A DNA stretch of 64,000 bases from Ferranicluibacter quercicola (lineage in GTDB: Bacteria > Pseudomonadota > Alphaproteobacteria > Rhizobiales > Rhizobiaceae): the NCBI RefSeq assembly GCF_021168455.1, contig NZ_JAJOZR010000008.1, positions 224,480 to 288,479 of the forward strand, read 5' to 3'. Under the pieces are notes generated by a model that saw only the letters and a program-made list of their open reading frames with translations, did no database searches and had not been told where the DNA came from. Shown here piece by piece: positions 8,349 through 17,008 of this stretch. The position numbers and the translations under genes are program-made. How positions within the stretch are numbered: the first letter of the stretch is position 1; each line of letters begins with the position of its first letter.

Positions 8349-9892
8349 CGGGCGGCCTCCATGCGGTTTTCGACGCGGTTTTCGACACCGGCCATCAGCA
8401 GGCCGAGGTCGCCCTCGCCGGCGTCGGACGTCCGCTCGCCGACGACGCGGCCGGCGAACATCACGAGGATCCGGTCCGACAAAGCGCGGATCTCGTCGAG
8501 CTCGACCGAGACCAGGAGAACGGCCTTGCCCTGGTCGCGCATCTCGATGATCCGCTTGTGAATGAATTCGATGGCGCCGACATCGACGCCGCGGGTGGGC
8601 TGGCCGATGATCAGCACATCGGGATTGCGCTCCATCTCGCGCGCCAGCACGATCTTCTGCTGATTGCCGCCGGAAAAATTCGCCGTCTTCAGGCGCGGGT
8701 TCGGCGGACGAATATCGTATCTGGCGATATTCGCCTCCGCATCCGCCCGCATCGCGGCGATATCGAGCAGGGCGCCCTTCTTGTAGGCGGGATCGCGGTG
8801 ATAGCCGAGAATGGCGTTCTCGCTCTCCTCGAACTTCAGCACGAGGCCGACATGATGGCGGTCTTCCGGAACGTGGGCGAGGCCGCGCGTGCGCAGCTCG
8901 GCCGGGTCGGCAAGGCCGGTGACATCGACCGTGGAGCCATTGAGTTCCACCGTGCCGCCGGTCGCGCGGCGGATGCCGGCAATGGCCTCGAGAAGCTCGG
9001 ACTGGCCATTGCCTGCGACGCCGGCAATCCCGACGATCTCGCCGGCCCGGATGTCGAAGGAAACATCGTCGACCATGGTGACGCCGCGGCCGTCGCGAAC
9101 CGTGAGGTTGCGCACCGAAAGCTTGACGTCGCCGGGGCGGGCCTCACCCTTTTCCACCCGCAGCAGAACGCGCCGTCCGACCATCAGCTCGGCCAGCTCC
9201 TCGACCGAGGTCCTGTCCGTCGCGCGCGTGGCGACCATCTCGCCGCGGCGCATGACGGAGACCTCGTCGGTGACGGCCATGATCTCGCGCAGCTTGTGGG
9301 TGATCAGGATGATCGTCTTGCCCTCGTTCTTCAGCTGCTCGAGAATGCGGAACAGGTGATCGGCCTCCGGCGGCGTCAGAACGCCCGTGGGCTCATCGAG
9401 AATGAGGATATCGGCCTTGCGGTAGAGGGCTTTGAGGATCTCGACGCGCTGCTGCAGGCCGACCGGCAGCTCCTCGATGATGGCATCGGGATTGACCTCC
9501 AGCGCATATTCCTTCTCCAGCCGCTTCAGCTCGATGCGGGCCTTGGAGATCGAGGCGTTGAGCACCGGGCTGTCCTCGGCACCGAGCATGACGTTTTCCA
9601 GCACGGTGAAGTTCTCGACCAGCATGAAATGCTGGTGCACCATGCCGATGCCGCTCGCGATCGCCGCGTTCGGGTCCCTGATCGTCAGCACCTTGCCATC
9701 GACGAGGATATCGCCGCGATCGGCCTGATAGAAGCCGTAGAGAATCGACATCAGGGTCGATTTCCCGGCACCGTTCTCGCCGATGATCCCGTGGATCGTG
9801 CCCTTCTTGACGACGAGGTTGATATTTTTGTTGGCGTGGACAGGGCCGAAGCTCTTGTCGATGCCCCGAAGCTCAATCGCGATATCGCTCAT
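8345..9892 (-). CDS. Nucleoside ABC transporter ATP-binding protein (tandem NBD)
   Basis: A 515-residue double ATPase of the sugar/nucleoside (MglA/YufO) type. The N-terminal domain has Walker A GENGAGKST near residue 40 and Walker B LILDEPTGVL. The C-terminal domain has the degenerate Walker A GVAGNGQSE, the signature SGGNQQK and an altered Walker B, LIIGQPTRGVD, in which the usual DEP is replaced by GQP. Degeneracy of the second domain is normal for this family. Start at ATG 9892 (MSDIAIELRGI); upstream codons in frame look non-coding. It energises the two following permeases. Confidence 0.93.
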   Translation of the reverse strand: MSDIAIELRGIDKSFGPVHANKNINLVVKKGTIHGIIGENGAGKSTLMSILYGFYQADRGDILVDGKVLTIRDPNAAIASGIGMVHQHFMLVENFTVLENVMLGAEDSPVLNASISKARIELKRLEKEYALEVNPDAIIEELPVGLQQRVEILKALYRKADILILDEPTGVLTPPEADHLFRILEQLKNEGKTIILITHKLREIMAVTDEVSVMRRGEMVATRATDRTSVEELAELMVGRRVLLRVEKGEARPGDVKLSVRNLTVRDGRGVTMVDDVSFDIRAGEIVGIAGVAGNGQSELLEAIAGIRRATGGTVELNGSTVDVTGLADPAELRTRGLAHVPEDRHHVGLVLKFEESENAILGYHRDPAYKKGALLDIAAMRADAEANIARYDIRPPNPRLKTANFSGGNQQKIVLAREMERNPDVLIIGQPTRGVDVGAIEFIHKRIIEMRDQGKAVLLVSVELDEIRALSDRILVMFAGRVVGERTSDAGEGDLGLLMAGVENRVENRMEAAR

Positions 9893-10052
9893 GGCAGCCG
9901 CATCCCGTTCCCGGCACCCGTTGTCGGCAGGCCGTGCCGCCGGGTGCTTGCTTGATTGTCCGACCGCCCGCTTTAAGGAAAGCGGGAAGCCTAAGGCTAA
10001 CATCGATCATGGCGATCGGAAGCGCTAAATCAGCGGATCGGCTGTTTCGCGT

Positions 10053-10081
10053 TTGACCTTCCGCCGGGCGGACCCTCTATA
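10053..10081 (+). promoter_or_regulatory. Candidate sigma70 promoter of slyX
   Basis: TTGACC (10053-10058), 17-base spacer, TCTATA (10076-10081), about 45 bases before the slyX start. Seen directly by consensus match; transcription not tested. Confidence 0.5.
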
Positions 10082-10125
10082 GCGAGAGCAGACGATCCGC
10101 CAGTGACAAAGAGAGGATGACGATC

Positions 10126-10335
10126 ATGACGAGCGACGAGACACGGATGACGGCCATCGAGGAAACGATCGCGCATCAGGCCCGCGTGATCGAGGACCTG
10201 TCGCAGCAGCTTGCCGAACAGTGGAAGATCGTGGACCAGGTCCGCTCGAAACTGGACCGGCTGACCGAACGGTTCCTGACACTGGAGGAGACCTCGCTCG
10301 AAGCCCCGGCCATCACGCGGCCGCCCCATTACTAG
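10126..10335 (+). CDS. slyX: SlyX family protein
   Basis: A 69-residue protein, almost entirely one amphipathic alpha-helix / coiled coil: ETIAHQARVIEDLSQQLAEQ followed by the QVRSKLDRLTERFLTLEE heptads, ending in the family-typical PPHY. SlyX proteins are small coiled-coil proteins of unknown function. The ATG at 10126 is preferred over 10117 because GAGAGG (10111-10116) then lies 9 bases upstream. It is a single plus-strand gene inserted between the BMP binding-protein gene and the ABC ATPase gene on the other strand, so those two are not one uninterrupted operon by layout. Confidence 0.85.
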   Translation: MTSDETRMTAIEETIAHQARVIEDLSQQLAEQWKIVDQVRSKLDRLTERFLTLEETSLEAPAITRPPHY

Positions 10336-10347
10336 GACGCCATCAAC

Positions 10348-10387
10348 GGGAACGGCGCTGCCGGCCGCACGGACCGACAGCGTTCCC
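10348..10387. terminator. Imperfect hairpin between convergent slyX and BMP gene
   Basis: GGGAACG...GCTG pairs with CAGCGTTCCC across a GC-rich loop in the 68-base gap between converging genes. There is no long T-run, so this is a moderate candidate for a bidirectional terminator. Confidence 0.4.
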
Positions 10388-10403
10388 CGTCTCGCGGATC
10401 GCC

Positions 10404-11396
10404 TCAATAGGCGCAGGCTTCGTCCGTCATGTAGTCATGGACCTGGAGCGTGCCGGCGATGATGTCAGCCTTCGCCTTGTCGACGGCCGCCTGCATCTCG
10501 GGCGTGATCAGCGCCTTGTTGTTGTCGTCGACGGCATAGCCGACGCCGTCTTCCTTGAGGCCGAGATTGGAGATGCCGGCCTTGAACGTGTCGTTCTTGA
10601 CGCTCATGAAGCTGTCGTAGACGGCGACGTCGACGCGCTTGATCATGGAGGTCAGGACCTTGCCGGGCTGCATGGCGTTCTGGTTCGAGTCGACGCCGAT
10701 CCCGAGCTTGCCGGCATCGGCTGCCGCCTGCAGGACGCCGACACCGGTGCCGCCAGCCGCGTGGTAGACGACGTCCGAACCCTGGTCGAACTGCGATTTG
10801 GCAATCTCGCCGCCCTTGACCGGGTCGTTCCAGGCTTCCGGCGTCGTGCCGGTATAGGCTTCAAGAACCTTGACGTCGGCGCCGGTGGACTTGGCACCGC
10901 CGATATAGCCGCAGGCGAACTTGTGGATCAGCGGAATGTCCATGCCGCCGACGAAGGAAACGGTCTTCGACTTGGAGGCGAGGCCGGCGAGGATGCCGAC
11001 GAGATAGGACCCTTCCTGCTCCTTGAAGACCACGGACTTCACGTTCGGCTTGTCCACGACCATGTCGATGACGGCGAACTTGGTGTCGGGATATTCGGCG
11101 GCGACCTTTTCGAGCGCGGCGGCCCAGGAGAAGCCGGCCATGACGATGGGGCTGTTGCCGTCGCCGGCGAAGCGGCGAAGCGCCTGCTCGCGCTGCGCGT
11201 CATTGGCGATTTCGAACTCGCGATAGGCGATGCCGGTTTCGGCCTTGAACTTCTCGGCGCCGTTGAAGGCGGATTCGTTGAAGGATTTGTCGAACTTGCC
11301 GCCGAGGTCGTAGATGACCGCGGGCTTGATGTCGGCAGCCAGCGCCGTGGCCGACATCATCGAGAGAGCAAGGAGACCGAGGAGGGTTTTCTTCAT
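10404..11396 (-). CDS. BMP family nucleoside-binding periplasmic protein
   Basis: A 330-residue basic membrane protein (BMP/Med/PnrA) family substrate-binding protein. The signal peptide MKKTLLGLLALSMMSATALA probably ends at ALA|AD. The mature part shows the family core DLGGKFDKSFNESAFNGAEKF, the GFSWAAALEKVAAEYPD region and the YHAAGGTGVGVLQAAADAG ligand pocket. Members bind purine nucleosides for ABC import. It is the likely receptor for the ATPase and permeases at 6240-9892, although slyX lies between them on the other strand, so it probably has its own promoter and high expression. Confidence 0.92.
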   Translation of the reverse strand: MKKTLLGLLALSMMSATALAADIKPAVIYDLGGKFDKSFNESAFNGAEKFKAETGIAYREFEIANDAQREQALRRFAGDGNSPIVMAGFSWAAALEKVAAEYPDTKFAVIDMVVDKPNVKSVVFKEQEGSYLVGILAGLASKSKTVSFVGGMDIPLIHKFACGYIGGAKSTGADVKVLEAYTGTTPEAWNDPVKGGEIAKSQFDQGSDVVYHAAGGTGVGVLQAAADAGKLGIGVDSNQNAMQPGKVLTSMIKRVDVAVYDSFMSVKNDTFKAGISNLGLKEDGVGYAVDDNNKALITPEMQAAVDKAKADIIAGTLQVHDYMTDEACAY

Positions 11397-11665
11397 TGTG
11401 CAGCCCTGTTTGTTACCATGTGTTTTCTGGGTCCTCCCGCACGCTTCTCTTGTATCGGAAGCATGTCTGCGGAACCGGCCGCGCTGTGTGGCGGGCTTGG
11501 TTGAGGTATATCCTTGCACGGGCTTTGGGAAAATACACCCGAAATTTTTCAACTGGTAAAACTTTCATCCTCCGATCCGCGAACGACGAGAACCGCGGCG
11601 ATTCCTCTCCGGATGCGCCACGGTTCCTGTCGTTCACGGGTGATACGAGCCTTCGCAGGCGGGGA

Positions 11666-13864
11666 TCAGAACGCCTTGCTGAGCTTCAGCGTGATCGTGC
11701 GGCCGGCCCCATAGCCGCAGGTGGAAACGCCCTGGCAGCTCTTGACGTAGTCCTTGTCGAAGAGGTTGGCGACGTTGAGGGCGGCACCCCAACCATCCTT
11801 CTCGTAGCGGATGGCGGCGTCGGCGAGCAGCGCATCCGGCACCTCTCGGGTGTTCTCGTTGTCGGCGAACGACGTGCCCTGATAGCGCAGGCCGCCGCCG
11901 ATGCTCATGCCGTCCAGCGCGCCTTCGGTCAGCGTGTAATCGACCCAGACGGCCGCCTGGCTCTTCGGCACGAGATAGGGACGGTTGCCGACGAGGGCCG
12001 GATTGAGGTCCTCGGTGATCTCGAGATCCGTATAGGAATAGGAGCCGAGCAGCGACCAGTGCGCGTCGAGATTGACCTTGGCTTCCAGCTCGATGCCGGT
12101 GGAGGTCACCTCGCCCAGCTGCTCCTGCAGGAAGTCCGGCCGGGTCAGCGCCACGTTTTCCTTGACGATCTGGAACACCGACACCGTGAAGAGACCATCG
12201 ATGGCGGTGGGCACGTATTTCAGCCCGGCTTCGACCTGGTACCCTTCTTCCGGCTTCAGCGCGCCGCCGAGATAGGAGGTGCCGATCAGCGGGTTGAAGA
12301 AGGTGGCGGCGCTGACATAGGGCGTCATGCCGTTGTCGAATTCGTAGGCAAGGCCGGCGCGACCGCTGAGCGCGCTGTCATGGTTGCGGTAGCTCGTGCC
12401 GATCCGCGCGTCGGACTGCGTGTCCACATAGTCGTAGCGGCCGTTGAGCGTGACGAGGAAGCCGTCGCCGAAACGCATCTGGTCCTGCGCATAGAGGCCC
12501 ACCTGCTGCAGGGTGAGAACCTGATCGAGGTAGACGCCGCTCAGGCCCGGCTGCGGCAGGCCGTAGATCGGATCGACGGGATCGATCGGCGTGGCCGCCG
12601 CCGGCCATGCCGGGACGGCCTGGACCTGATCGAGGCGGTAATGCTTGTAGTCGAGGCCGGCGAGCAGGGTGTGCTCGACCGGGCCGGTGTCGAGCTTGAT
12701 CTCGGCGCGGTTGTCGACGGCGAAGCTGTCCACCTTGCTCGTGTGCTCGAAGCCGACGCGGTAGAGGTCGTAATAGTTGGGCGCCGCGGGATCCGTCGTG
12801 TTGACGTAGCCGAACGGGTAGAACAGCACTTCGTGCTTGTCGAGATGGCTGTAGCGCAGGTTCTGCGAGAGCTTCAGCCCGTTGTCGAATGTGTGCTCGG
12901 CCTCGTAGCCGATCATCTGCTGGTCGTAGCGGCCGGTGTCGAGATCGGGCTCCGAGAAGAACGCGTCGCGGTCGATCTTGCCGAAGGGCGCGTTCACCAC
13001 CGTGCCTTCGTAGGGCAGGAAGCCGTTGCCGGTGTGGCGCTGGTCGAGGCCGGAGAGCGTCGCATAGACGGTCAGGCTGGTCGCGTCGTCCGGCTGATAG
13101 CGGATCTGCGGCATGAGGACGCCGCGCAGGTCATGGGCGTAGTCGCTCTCCTCCTCGCCGCCCGCCACCTTGCCGGTGACGCGGTAGGTCACGGCATCGC
13201 TGACCTTCTGGTTGACGTCGAAGCCGAGGAAAGCATTGCCGAAATTGTTGATGCCGACCTCGACCTCGCGAACGGCCTCGTCCTGCGGGCGCTTGCGGAT
13301 GAGATCGACGATGCCGCCGGGGGTCGCGCCGCCATAGAGCACCGATGCCGGGCCCTTCAGCACATCGACGCGCTCCAGCATGTAGGCATCCGTCTGGAAG
13401 CCGCCGAAGCCGTAGGAATAGAGATTGAGGCCATCGAGAAAGACGCCGGACTGCGTCGCGTCGAAGCCGCGGATGTAGAACCAGTCCGTATCCGGATCGG
13501 CGCCGAAGGGCTCGGTGGTGACGCCGGCGGTGTAGCGCAGCGCTTCGTCGATCTTGGTGACGACGCCGCGGTCGTCCAGTTCCTTGCGGCCGATGACGGA
13601 GACCGACTGCGGAACGGCGGTCACCGGCAGCGCCGATTTCGAGCCCGCCGTCGTGTCGCGCGCGACGTAACCTTCGACCGGGCCGGTTGCCGATCCCTCT
13701 GCCGCCTGCCCGCCGCGCACGACGATGGCTTCGAGCTGCGTCGGCTGCTGGGTCTGGCCCTGCGGCTCCTGCGCGAAGGATGCCGATGCGCCGGCCGCAC
13801 AGGCTATGGCTGCGGCCCCGGCGCGCCAGGCCGCCTTGCGGTTCTTGTTTCGTGTCCCCGTCAT
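11666..13864 (-). CDS. TonB-dependent siderophore receptor
   Basis: A 732-residue outer-membrane receptor of the FhuA/FoxA-like siderophore class. It has a signal peptide (residues 1-31, ending ASFAQ), a TonB-box region around QLEAIVVRG, a plug domain with LERVDVLKGPASVLYGGATPGGIVDLIRKRP, and a C-terminal beta barrel ending in the terminal aromatic residue LKLSKAF. It imports a ferric siderophore using TonB-ExbBD energy; no siderophore synthesis or periplasmic transporter genes are nearby. The AraC-type regulator gene lies immediately upstream on the same strand, a common activator-receptor pairing. The ligand cannot be assigned. Confidence 0.93.
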   Translation of the reverse strand: MTGTRNKNRKAAWRAGAAAIACAAGASASFAQEPQGQTQQPTQLEAIVVRGGQAAEGSATGPVEGYVARDTTAGSKSALPVTAVPQSVSVIGRKELDDRGVVTKIDEALRYTAGVTTEPFGADPDTDWFYIRGFDATQSGVFLDGLNLYSYGFGGFQTDAYMLERVDVLKGPASVLYGGATPGGIVDLIRKRPQDEAVREVEVGINNFGNAFLGFDVNQKVSDAVTYRVTGKVAGGEEESDYAHDLRGVLMPQIRYQPDDATSLTVYATLSGLDQRHTGNGFLPYEGTVVNAPFGKIDRDAFFSEPDLDTGRYDQQMIGYEAEHTFDNGLKLSQNLRYSHLDKHEVLFYPFGYVNTTDPAAPNYYDLYRVGFEHTSKVDSFAVDNRAEIKLDTGPVEHTLLAGLDYKHYRLDQVQAVPAWPAAATPIDPVDPIYGLPQPGLSGVYLDQVLTLQQVGLYAQDQMRFGDGFLVTLNGRYDYVDTQSDARIGTSYRNHDSALSGRAGLAYEFDNGMTPYVSAATFFNPLIGTSYLGGALKPEEGYQVEAGLKYVPTAIDGLFTVSVFQIVKENVALTRPDFLQEQLGEVTSTGIELEAKVNLDAHWSLLGSYSYTDLEITEDLNPALVGNRPYLVPKSQAAVWVDYTLTEGALDGMSIGGGLRYQGTSFADNENTREVPDALLADAAIRYEKDGWGAALNVANLFDKDYVKSCQGVSTCGYGAGRTITLKLSKAF

Positions 13865-14091
13865 ATCGTCACCCCATCTCGGCCACCCGGGGGAACAGCC
13901 CCGACACCTGTTCCCTCCGGCCCTGTCGCCCCAAGAAGATGAGGCGTTTTCTCATGTTTCGCATAGCGCAAGGACGCGCGATCGGATTGATCCGTTTTGC
14001 GGATTTTGAACGATTCCGAGGCGATATTCTCGCCAGCCTCCTCTCCGGCGGGACTGCGGCAAATCCGCCACGCGGCAGAGGCGCTCCCACA

Positions 14092-14991
14092 TCAGCGGCT
14101 GCGCAGCCACCGGCCCGGCGTGGTGCCCGACATCTTGCGGAAAGCCCGGGTGAAATGCGCCTGATCGGCAAAGCCGGTGACGGCGGCGACCTCGCTGAGG
14201 CTCGCCTTGCGGGCGGACAGCAGCGATTTTGCCTGCTCAATGCGCGCCTTCATCTGCCACTGGTGCGGCGGCATGCCGGTCGAGGCCTTGAAGGCCTGAC
14301 TGAAATGCGACTGGGAAAGGCCGGTGAGGCCGGCTAGCTCCTCCAGTCTTATCCCGCGCAGGCAGTGCGCCTCGATGAACTCGGTGGCCCGCCGCAGCTG
14401 CCAGGGCGCGAGCGCGCCGCGCAAGCGCCGGCTGGGCGGGGGAAGACGCATCAGGGCGATGAAGAGGCCGAGGGCCAAGCCATCGCCATAGAGGTCGTGC
14501 AGCGGATCGGGATTGGCGCATTCGGCCGCCAGAAGGTCGGCCAGGGCGATGAGGCGGGGATCGGCAAACATCAGACGCGGCTGCTCGAGAACGAGGGGAT
14601 CGAGCTCGCCGCCGATGCGCTGGCCGAGTGCGGCCATGTCGAAATGCAGATCGAGATGGCGGATCGCGCTGATGCCCTGAAGCTCGGCGCGCAGCTCCAT
14701 GCCGGCGGGAATATAGGACAGGCGCCGGCAGGGCGCGCCGGGCAGGCCGTGGTCCTTGGCGCAGGCCGTGCCCGTCGACATCGGCGCCATGGACAGGCGC
14801 CGCGCAGGGTCTCCCAGCGTTTCGAGCACCACGAAAAGCCGGGGCGCGTCCGCCACGTAAAGCCCGCCCGCCAGCCGGGCGCACTGCACGTCCCAGAGGT
14901 CCGCAACGACGCCGGCATAGGTGCGCCGGTTCCAAGTTCCGATCACGTCGAAACCGGAAATCCTGTTGTTCATCCTGGGCTGGAAGGTCAT
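14092..14991 (-). CDS. AraC family transcriptional regulator
   Basis: A 299-residue regulator with an N-terminal sensing region (about 1-185) and a C-terminal double helix-turn-helix (about 195-299). The latter includes LAGLTGLSQSHFSQAFKASTGMPPHQW and the signature EVAAVTGFADQAHFTRAFRKMSGTTP. It is transcribed toward the siderophore receptor gene 227 bases downstream and is the likely regulator of it (inference from position). A small ATCCG/CGGAT dyad at 13989-14003, in front of the receptor gene, is a possible site. An alternative ATG at 14973 would remove six residues; neither start has a strong ribosome-binding site. Confidence 0.87.
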   Translation of the reverse strand: MTFQPRMNNRISGFDVIGTWNRRTYAGVVADLWDVQCARLAGGLYVADAPRLFVVLETLGDPARRLSMAPMSTGTACAKDHGLPGAPCRRLSYIPAGMELRAELQGISAIRHLDLHFDMAALGQRIGGELDPLVLEQPRLMFADPRLIALADLLAAECANPDPLHDLYGDGLALGLFIALMRLPPPSRRLRGALAPWQLRRATEFIEAHCLRGIRLEELAGLTGLSQSHFSQAFKASTGMPPHQWQMKARIEQAKSLLSARKASLSEVAAVTGFADQAHFTRAFRKMSGTTPGRWLRSR

Positions 14992-15130
14992 CGGCGCTGT
15001 CGCGGCGTCCCGGCGGTTAAAACATGAAAGTGAATGTCATGTATTAGCCCGAAACGGTCACGGACGCAATGGCATGGCGATGGCAGGCTCTGCCGCCATC
15101 GCCTGGAGAAAGGCTTCCAGATGTCGTGCC

Positions 15131-15787
15131 TCAGAGGGCCGGAACCGGGCAGCTCACGCCCGTGCCCCGCAGGCCGCAATAGCCATTGGGGTTCTTGGCC
15201 AGATACTGCTGGTGCTCTGCTTCTGCGAAATAGAACGTGCCGGCCATCGCGATTTCCGTGGTAATCGGCTCGCGGTGGCCCGCCTTCTTCAGCTGGGCCT
15301 GATAGGCATCGCGGGCGGTCTTGGCTTCGGCAAGCTGCGCCTCGTCTTCGACATAGATGGCCGACCTGTAGGTCGTGCCCACATCGTTGCCCTGGCGCAT
15401 GCCCTGGGTCGGGTCATGCTCCTCGAAGAAGACCTTGAGGATCTCGCCGAACCCGACAACCTTGGGGTCGTAGACCACGAGAACGACCTCCGTATGCCCG
15501 GTCTGCCCCGTCGTCGTTTCCTGATAGGTCGGGTTCTTGGTGTAGCCGCCGGCATAGCCGACCGCTGTGACGTAGACGCCGGGCAGCTGCCACATCAGGC
15601 GCTCGGCGCCCCAGAAGCAGCCCATGCCGAGCAGCACGGTCTTCATGCCCTCGGGATACGGGCCCTTGAGCGGCTGCCGGTTGACCGTGTGGTGCGTCGC
15701 GGTCGGCAAGGGCGCCTCGCGCCCGGGAAGCGCATTCTGCGGCTCGGGCATGGTGGTCTTCTTGCTGAAAAGCTCGGTCAGAAACAT
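15131..15787 (-). CDS. msrA: Peptide-methionine (S)-S-oxide reductase
   Basis: Reduces methionine S-sulfoxide in proteins, using a thioredoxin-recycled cysteine. The 218-residue protein has the catalytic motif GMGCFWGAERLMW near residue 54, the YAGGYTKNPTYQE region and the conserved GHTEVV and EHDPTQGMRQGNDVGTTYRS. A second cysteine sits near the C-terminus (YCGLRGTGVSCP), suited as a resolving cysteine. Start chosen at 15787 (MFLTEL) because GGAG lies 9 bases upstream; a 15802 start is possible. It is monocistronic by layout. Confidence 0.95.
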   Translation of the reverse strand: MFLTELFSKKTTMPEPQNALPGREAPLPTATHHTVNRQPLKGPYPEGMKTVLLGMGCFWGAERLMWQLPGVYVTAVGYAGGYTKNPTYQETTTGQTGHTEVVLVVYDPKVVGFGEILKVFFEEHDPTQGMRQGNDVGTTYRSAIYVEDEAQLAEAKTARDAYQAQLKKAGHREPITTEIAMAGTFYFAEAEHQQYLAKNPNGYCGLRGTGVSCPVPAL

Positions 15788-15933
15788 GTGATTCGTCTCC
15801 ATTCCAGAATGGGTTGTTTACGTCGAAATACGTGTCGTCGGCGGAACGGCGGCGAAGACCGTGGGGATTGCGCCCTGCCGTCCCGCCGGCCTTCACAAAA
15901 GGCATCTGGCAAACGGCAGCCGATAAAACGGTT

Positions 15934-16263
15934 TCAGGCCAGTCGCCGCCTGCGCGCCGGGCGGTACCCGGCCATCCAGAACAACAGCGCCACGACCAGA
16001 AAGACTGCAAAGGCCGGCTGCTGCAGACACCAGCGCACGATGGGCTGCAACACGGCGAAACTGCCGCCCGGACGCTCCAGCGCCTCGATCATCTCGAGCC
16101 CGGAGATCATCTCGAGCCCGGACGCGCTGATCGAGGCGACCGCAATCCCGAGCGGCGTCATGACCACGGCCGTTTCGGACACCGAGCGCACGGCATCCAC
16201 CGTACCGGCCAGAAGCGCTGCGAGAAGCGCGAGAACGCTGACGAGCCTGAAGAGAATTGCCAT
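15934..16263 (-). CDS. Small two-helix membrane protein, conserved in rhizobia
   Basis: A 109-residue protein of unknown function. Two hydrophobic segments are visible: near the N-terminus (LFRLVSVLALLAALLAGTV) and near the C-terminus (PAFAVFLVVALLFWMAGYRP), followed by a basic tail PARRRRLA. The central part has the WCLQQPAFAVF stretch I recall from short conserved rhizobial membrane proteins (recollection, not a search). It contains an in-frame 18-base tandem duplication (see the repeat at 16087). Start at ATG 16263 (MAILFRLVS); the preceding in-frame codons look like leader. Confidence 0.6.
   Translation of the reverse strand: MAILFRLVSVLALLAALLAGTVDAVRSVSETAVVMTPLGIAVASISASGLEMISGLEMIEALERPGGSFAVLQPIVRWCLQQPAFAVFLVVALLFWMAGYRPARRRRLA
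16087..16122. repeat. 18-bp perfect tandem duplication inside a coding region
   Basis: GATCATCTCGAGCCCGGA occurs twice back to back (16087-16104 and 16105-16122). On the minus strand it encodes a duplicated six-residue unit, giving LEMISGLEMI in the small membrane protein. The frame is kept. Confidence 0.9.
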
Positions 16264-16604
16264 CACCCGCCCCCAGTCCCTGGTGCCCTCGGTACTCTTG
16301 CGGCCGTTGCCGGCGCCGGTTTTTCTCGGCACGCGGTGCCGACATTAAAGGATAAGATAGGTTGTCCGCGCCCAAGCGCAATGGCACCCCGGCGCAAGCC
16401 CTCCGCGGCATGAAGGGAAAGGCGTGTCGCCCCGTCGAAAAAACTGTCAGATTTCGGTTGATCGCTTTGAGATCATCGGTATATATCGCGCCGTTCGCAG
16501 GATTTTCCCGTCATAGGATTTTCGGCGAACCGTTGCACCCGATCGCGATCCCTCGCCATCCACGCAACAATCTCACCGCCCAAACCAGCGGTGACGAGAT
16601 CTAA
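16264..16604. other. 341-base intergenic stretch upstream of tRNA-Ser
   Basis: No convincing gene seen. It contains a candidate promoter for the tRNA, TTGATC (16458-16463), 16 bases, TATATA (16480-16485), about 120 bases before the tRNA. It presumably also holds the promoter of the minus-strand membrane protein. Confidence 0.4.
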
Positions 16605-16694
16605 GGACAGGTGGCCGAGTGGTTTAAGGCGCACGCCTGGAACGCGTGTGTACGTGAAAGCGTACCGAGGGTTCGAATCCCTCCCTGTCCGCCA
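16605..16694 (+). tRNA. tRNA-Ser(GGA)
   Basis: A 90-base tRNA with the long variable arm of class II tRNAs. The acceptor stem GGACAGG pairs with CCTGTCC, followed by the discriminator G and an encoded CCA. The anticodon stem CACGC/GCGTG encloses the loop CTGGAAC, giving anticodon GGA (serine UCC/UCU). The T-arm GGGTTCGAATCCC is canonical. No integrase gene or att-like repeat is seen beside it. Confidence 0.97.
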
Positions 16695-16912
16695 TCCTTG
16701 TCCGGAATGCCCAATCTTGACCTGTTTGGTGCCGAACGGCGCCGATCGCTCTTCCTAGACCGATCCGAGCGTGCGAGATGCCTGCTGCCCGCCGTCCAGA
16801 CACGGCAGAAGCCCGTTGACGATCGCATGGCATCGTCGCCGTTTACCTGCCTCGGCATGCGTTTTCATCTCGCCGGCTGCAACGTCGCGCAAATGCTCAT
16901 CCGCGTCTCTTG

Positions 16913-16964
16913 ACGCCGTAGGACATTCGACCTAATCAAGTTTAGGTCGAATGTCCTACGGCGT
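16913..16964. promoter_or_regulatory. Perfect 23-bp inverted repeat, candidate TetR operator
   Basis: The left arm 16913-16935 and right arm 16942-16964 are exact reverse complements with a 6-base spacer (TCAAGT). Each arm contains TAGG-N8-CCTA, itself a degenerate dyad, so the structure may hold two regulator half-sites or two whole sites. It ends 45 bases before the TetR start codon and 34 bases before its GGAGG, where an autoregulatory operator would be expected. There is no T-run, so a terminator for tRNA-Ser is less likely. The rest of 16695-17008 shows no gene. Confidence 0.65.
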
Positions 16965-17008
16965 TGTCATGGCTTTTGCCGTCAGCGCCGTGTTCGTGGA
17001 GGTCAGAT

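Noticed and set aside
11396..13942. An 848-codon plus-strand open frame opposite the TonB receptor gene.
   Set aside because: The minus strand encodes a complete receptor with signal peptide, plug and terminal Phe; the plus translation is repetitive and domain-free.
16605..16694. tRNA-Ser as an integration site for a mobile element.
   Set aside because: No integrase, no repeated 3' tRNA end and no compositional break were seen downstream.
16913..16964. Terminator of tRNA-Ser formed by the 23-bp inverted repeat.
   Set aside because: It is more than 200 bases after the tRNA, lacks a T-run and lies just before a TetR gene, where an operator is more likely.
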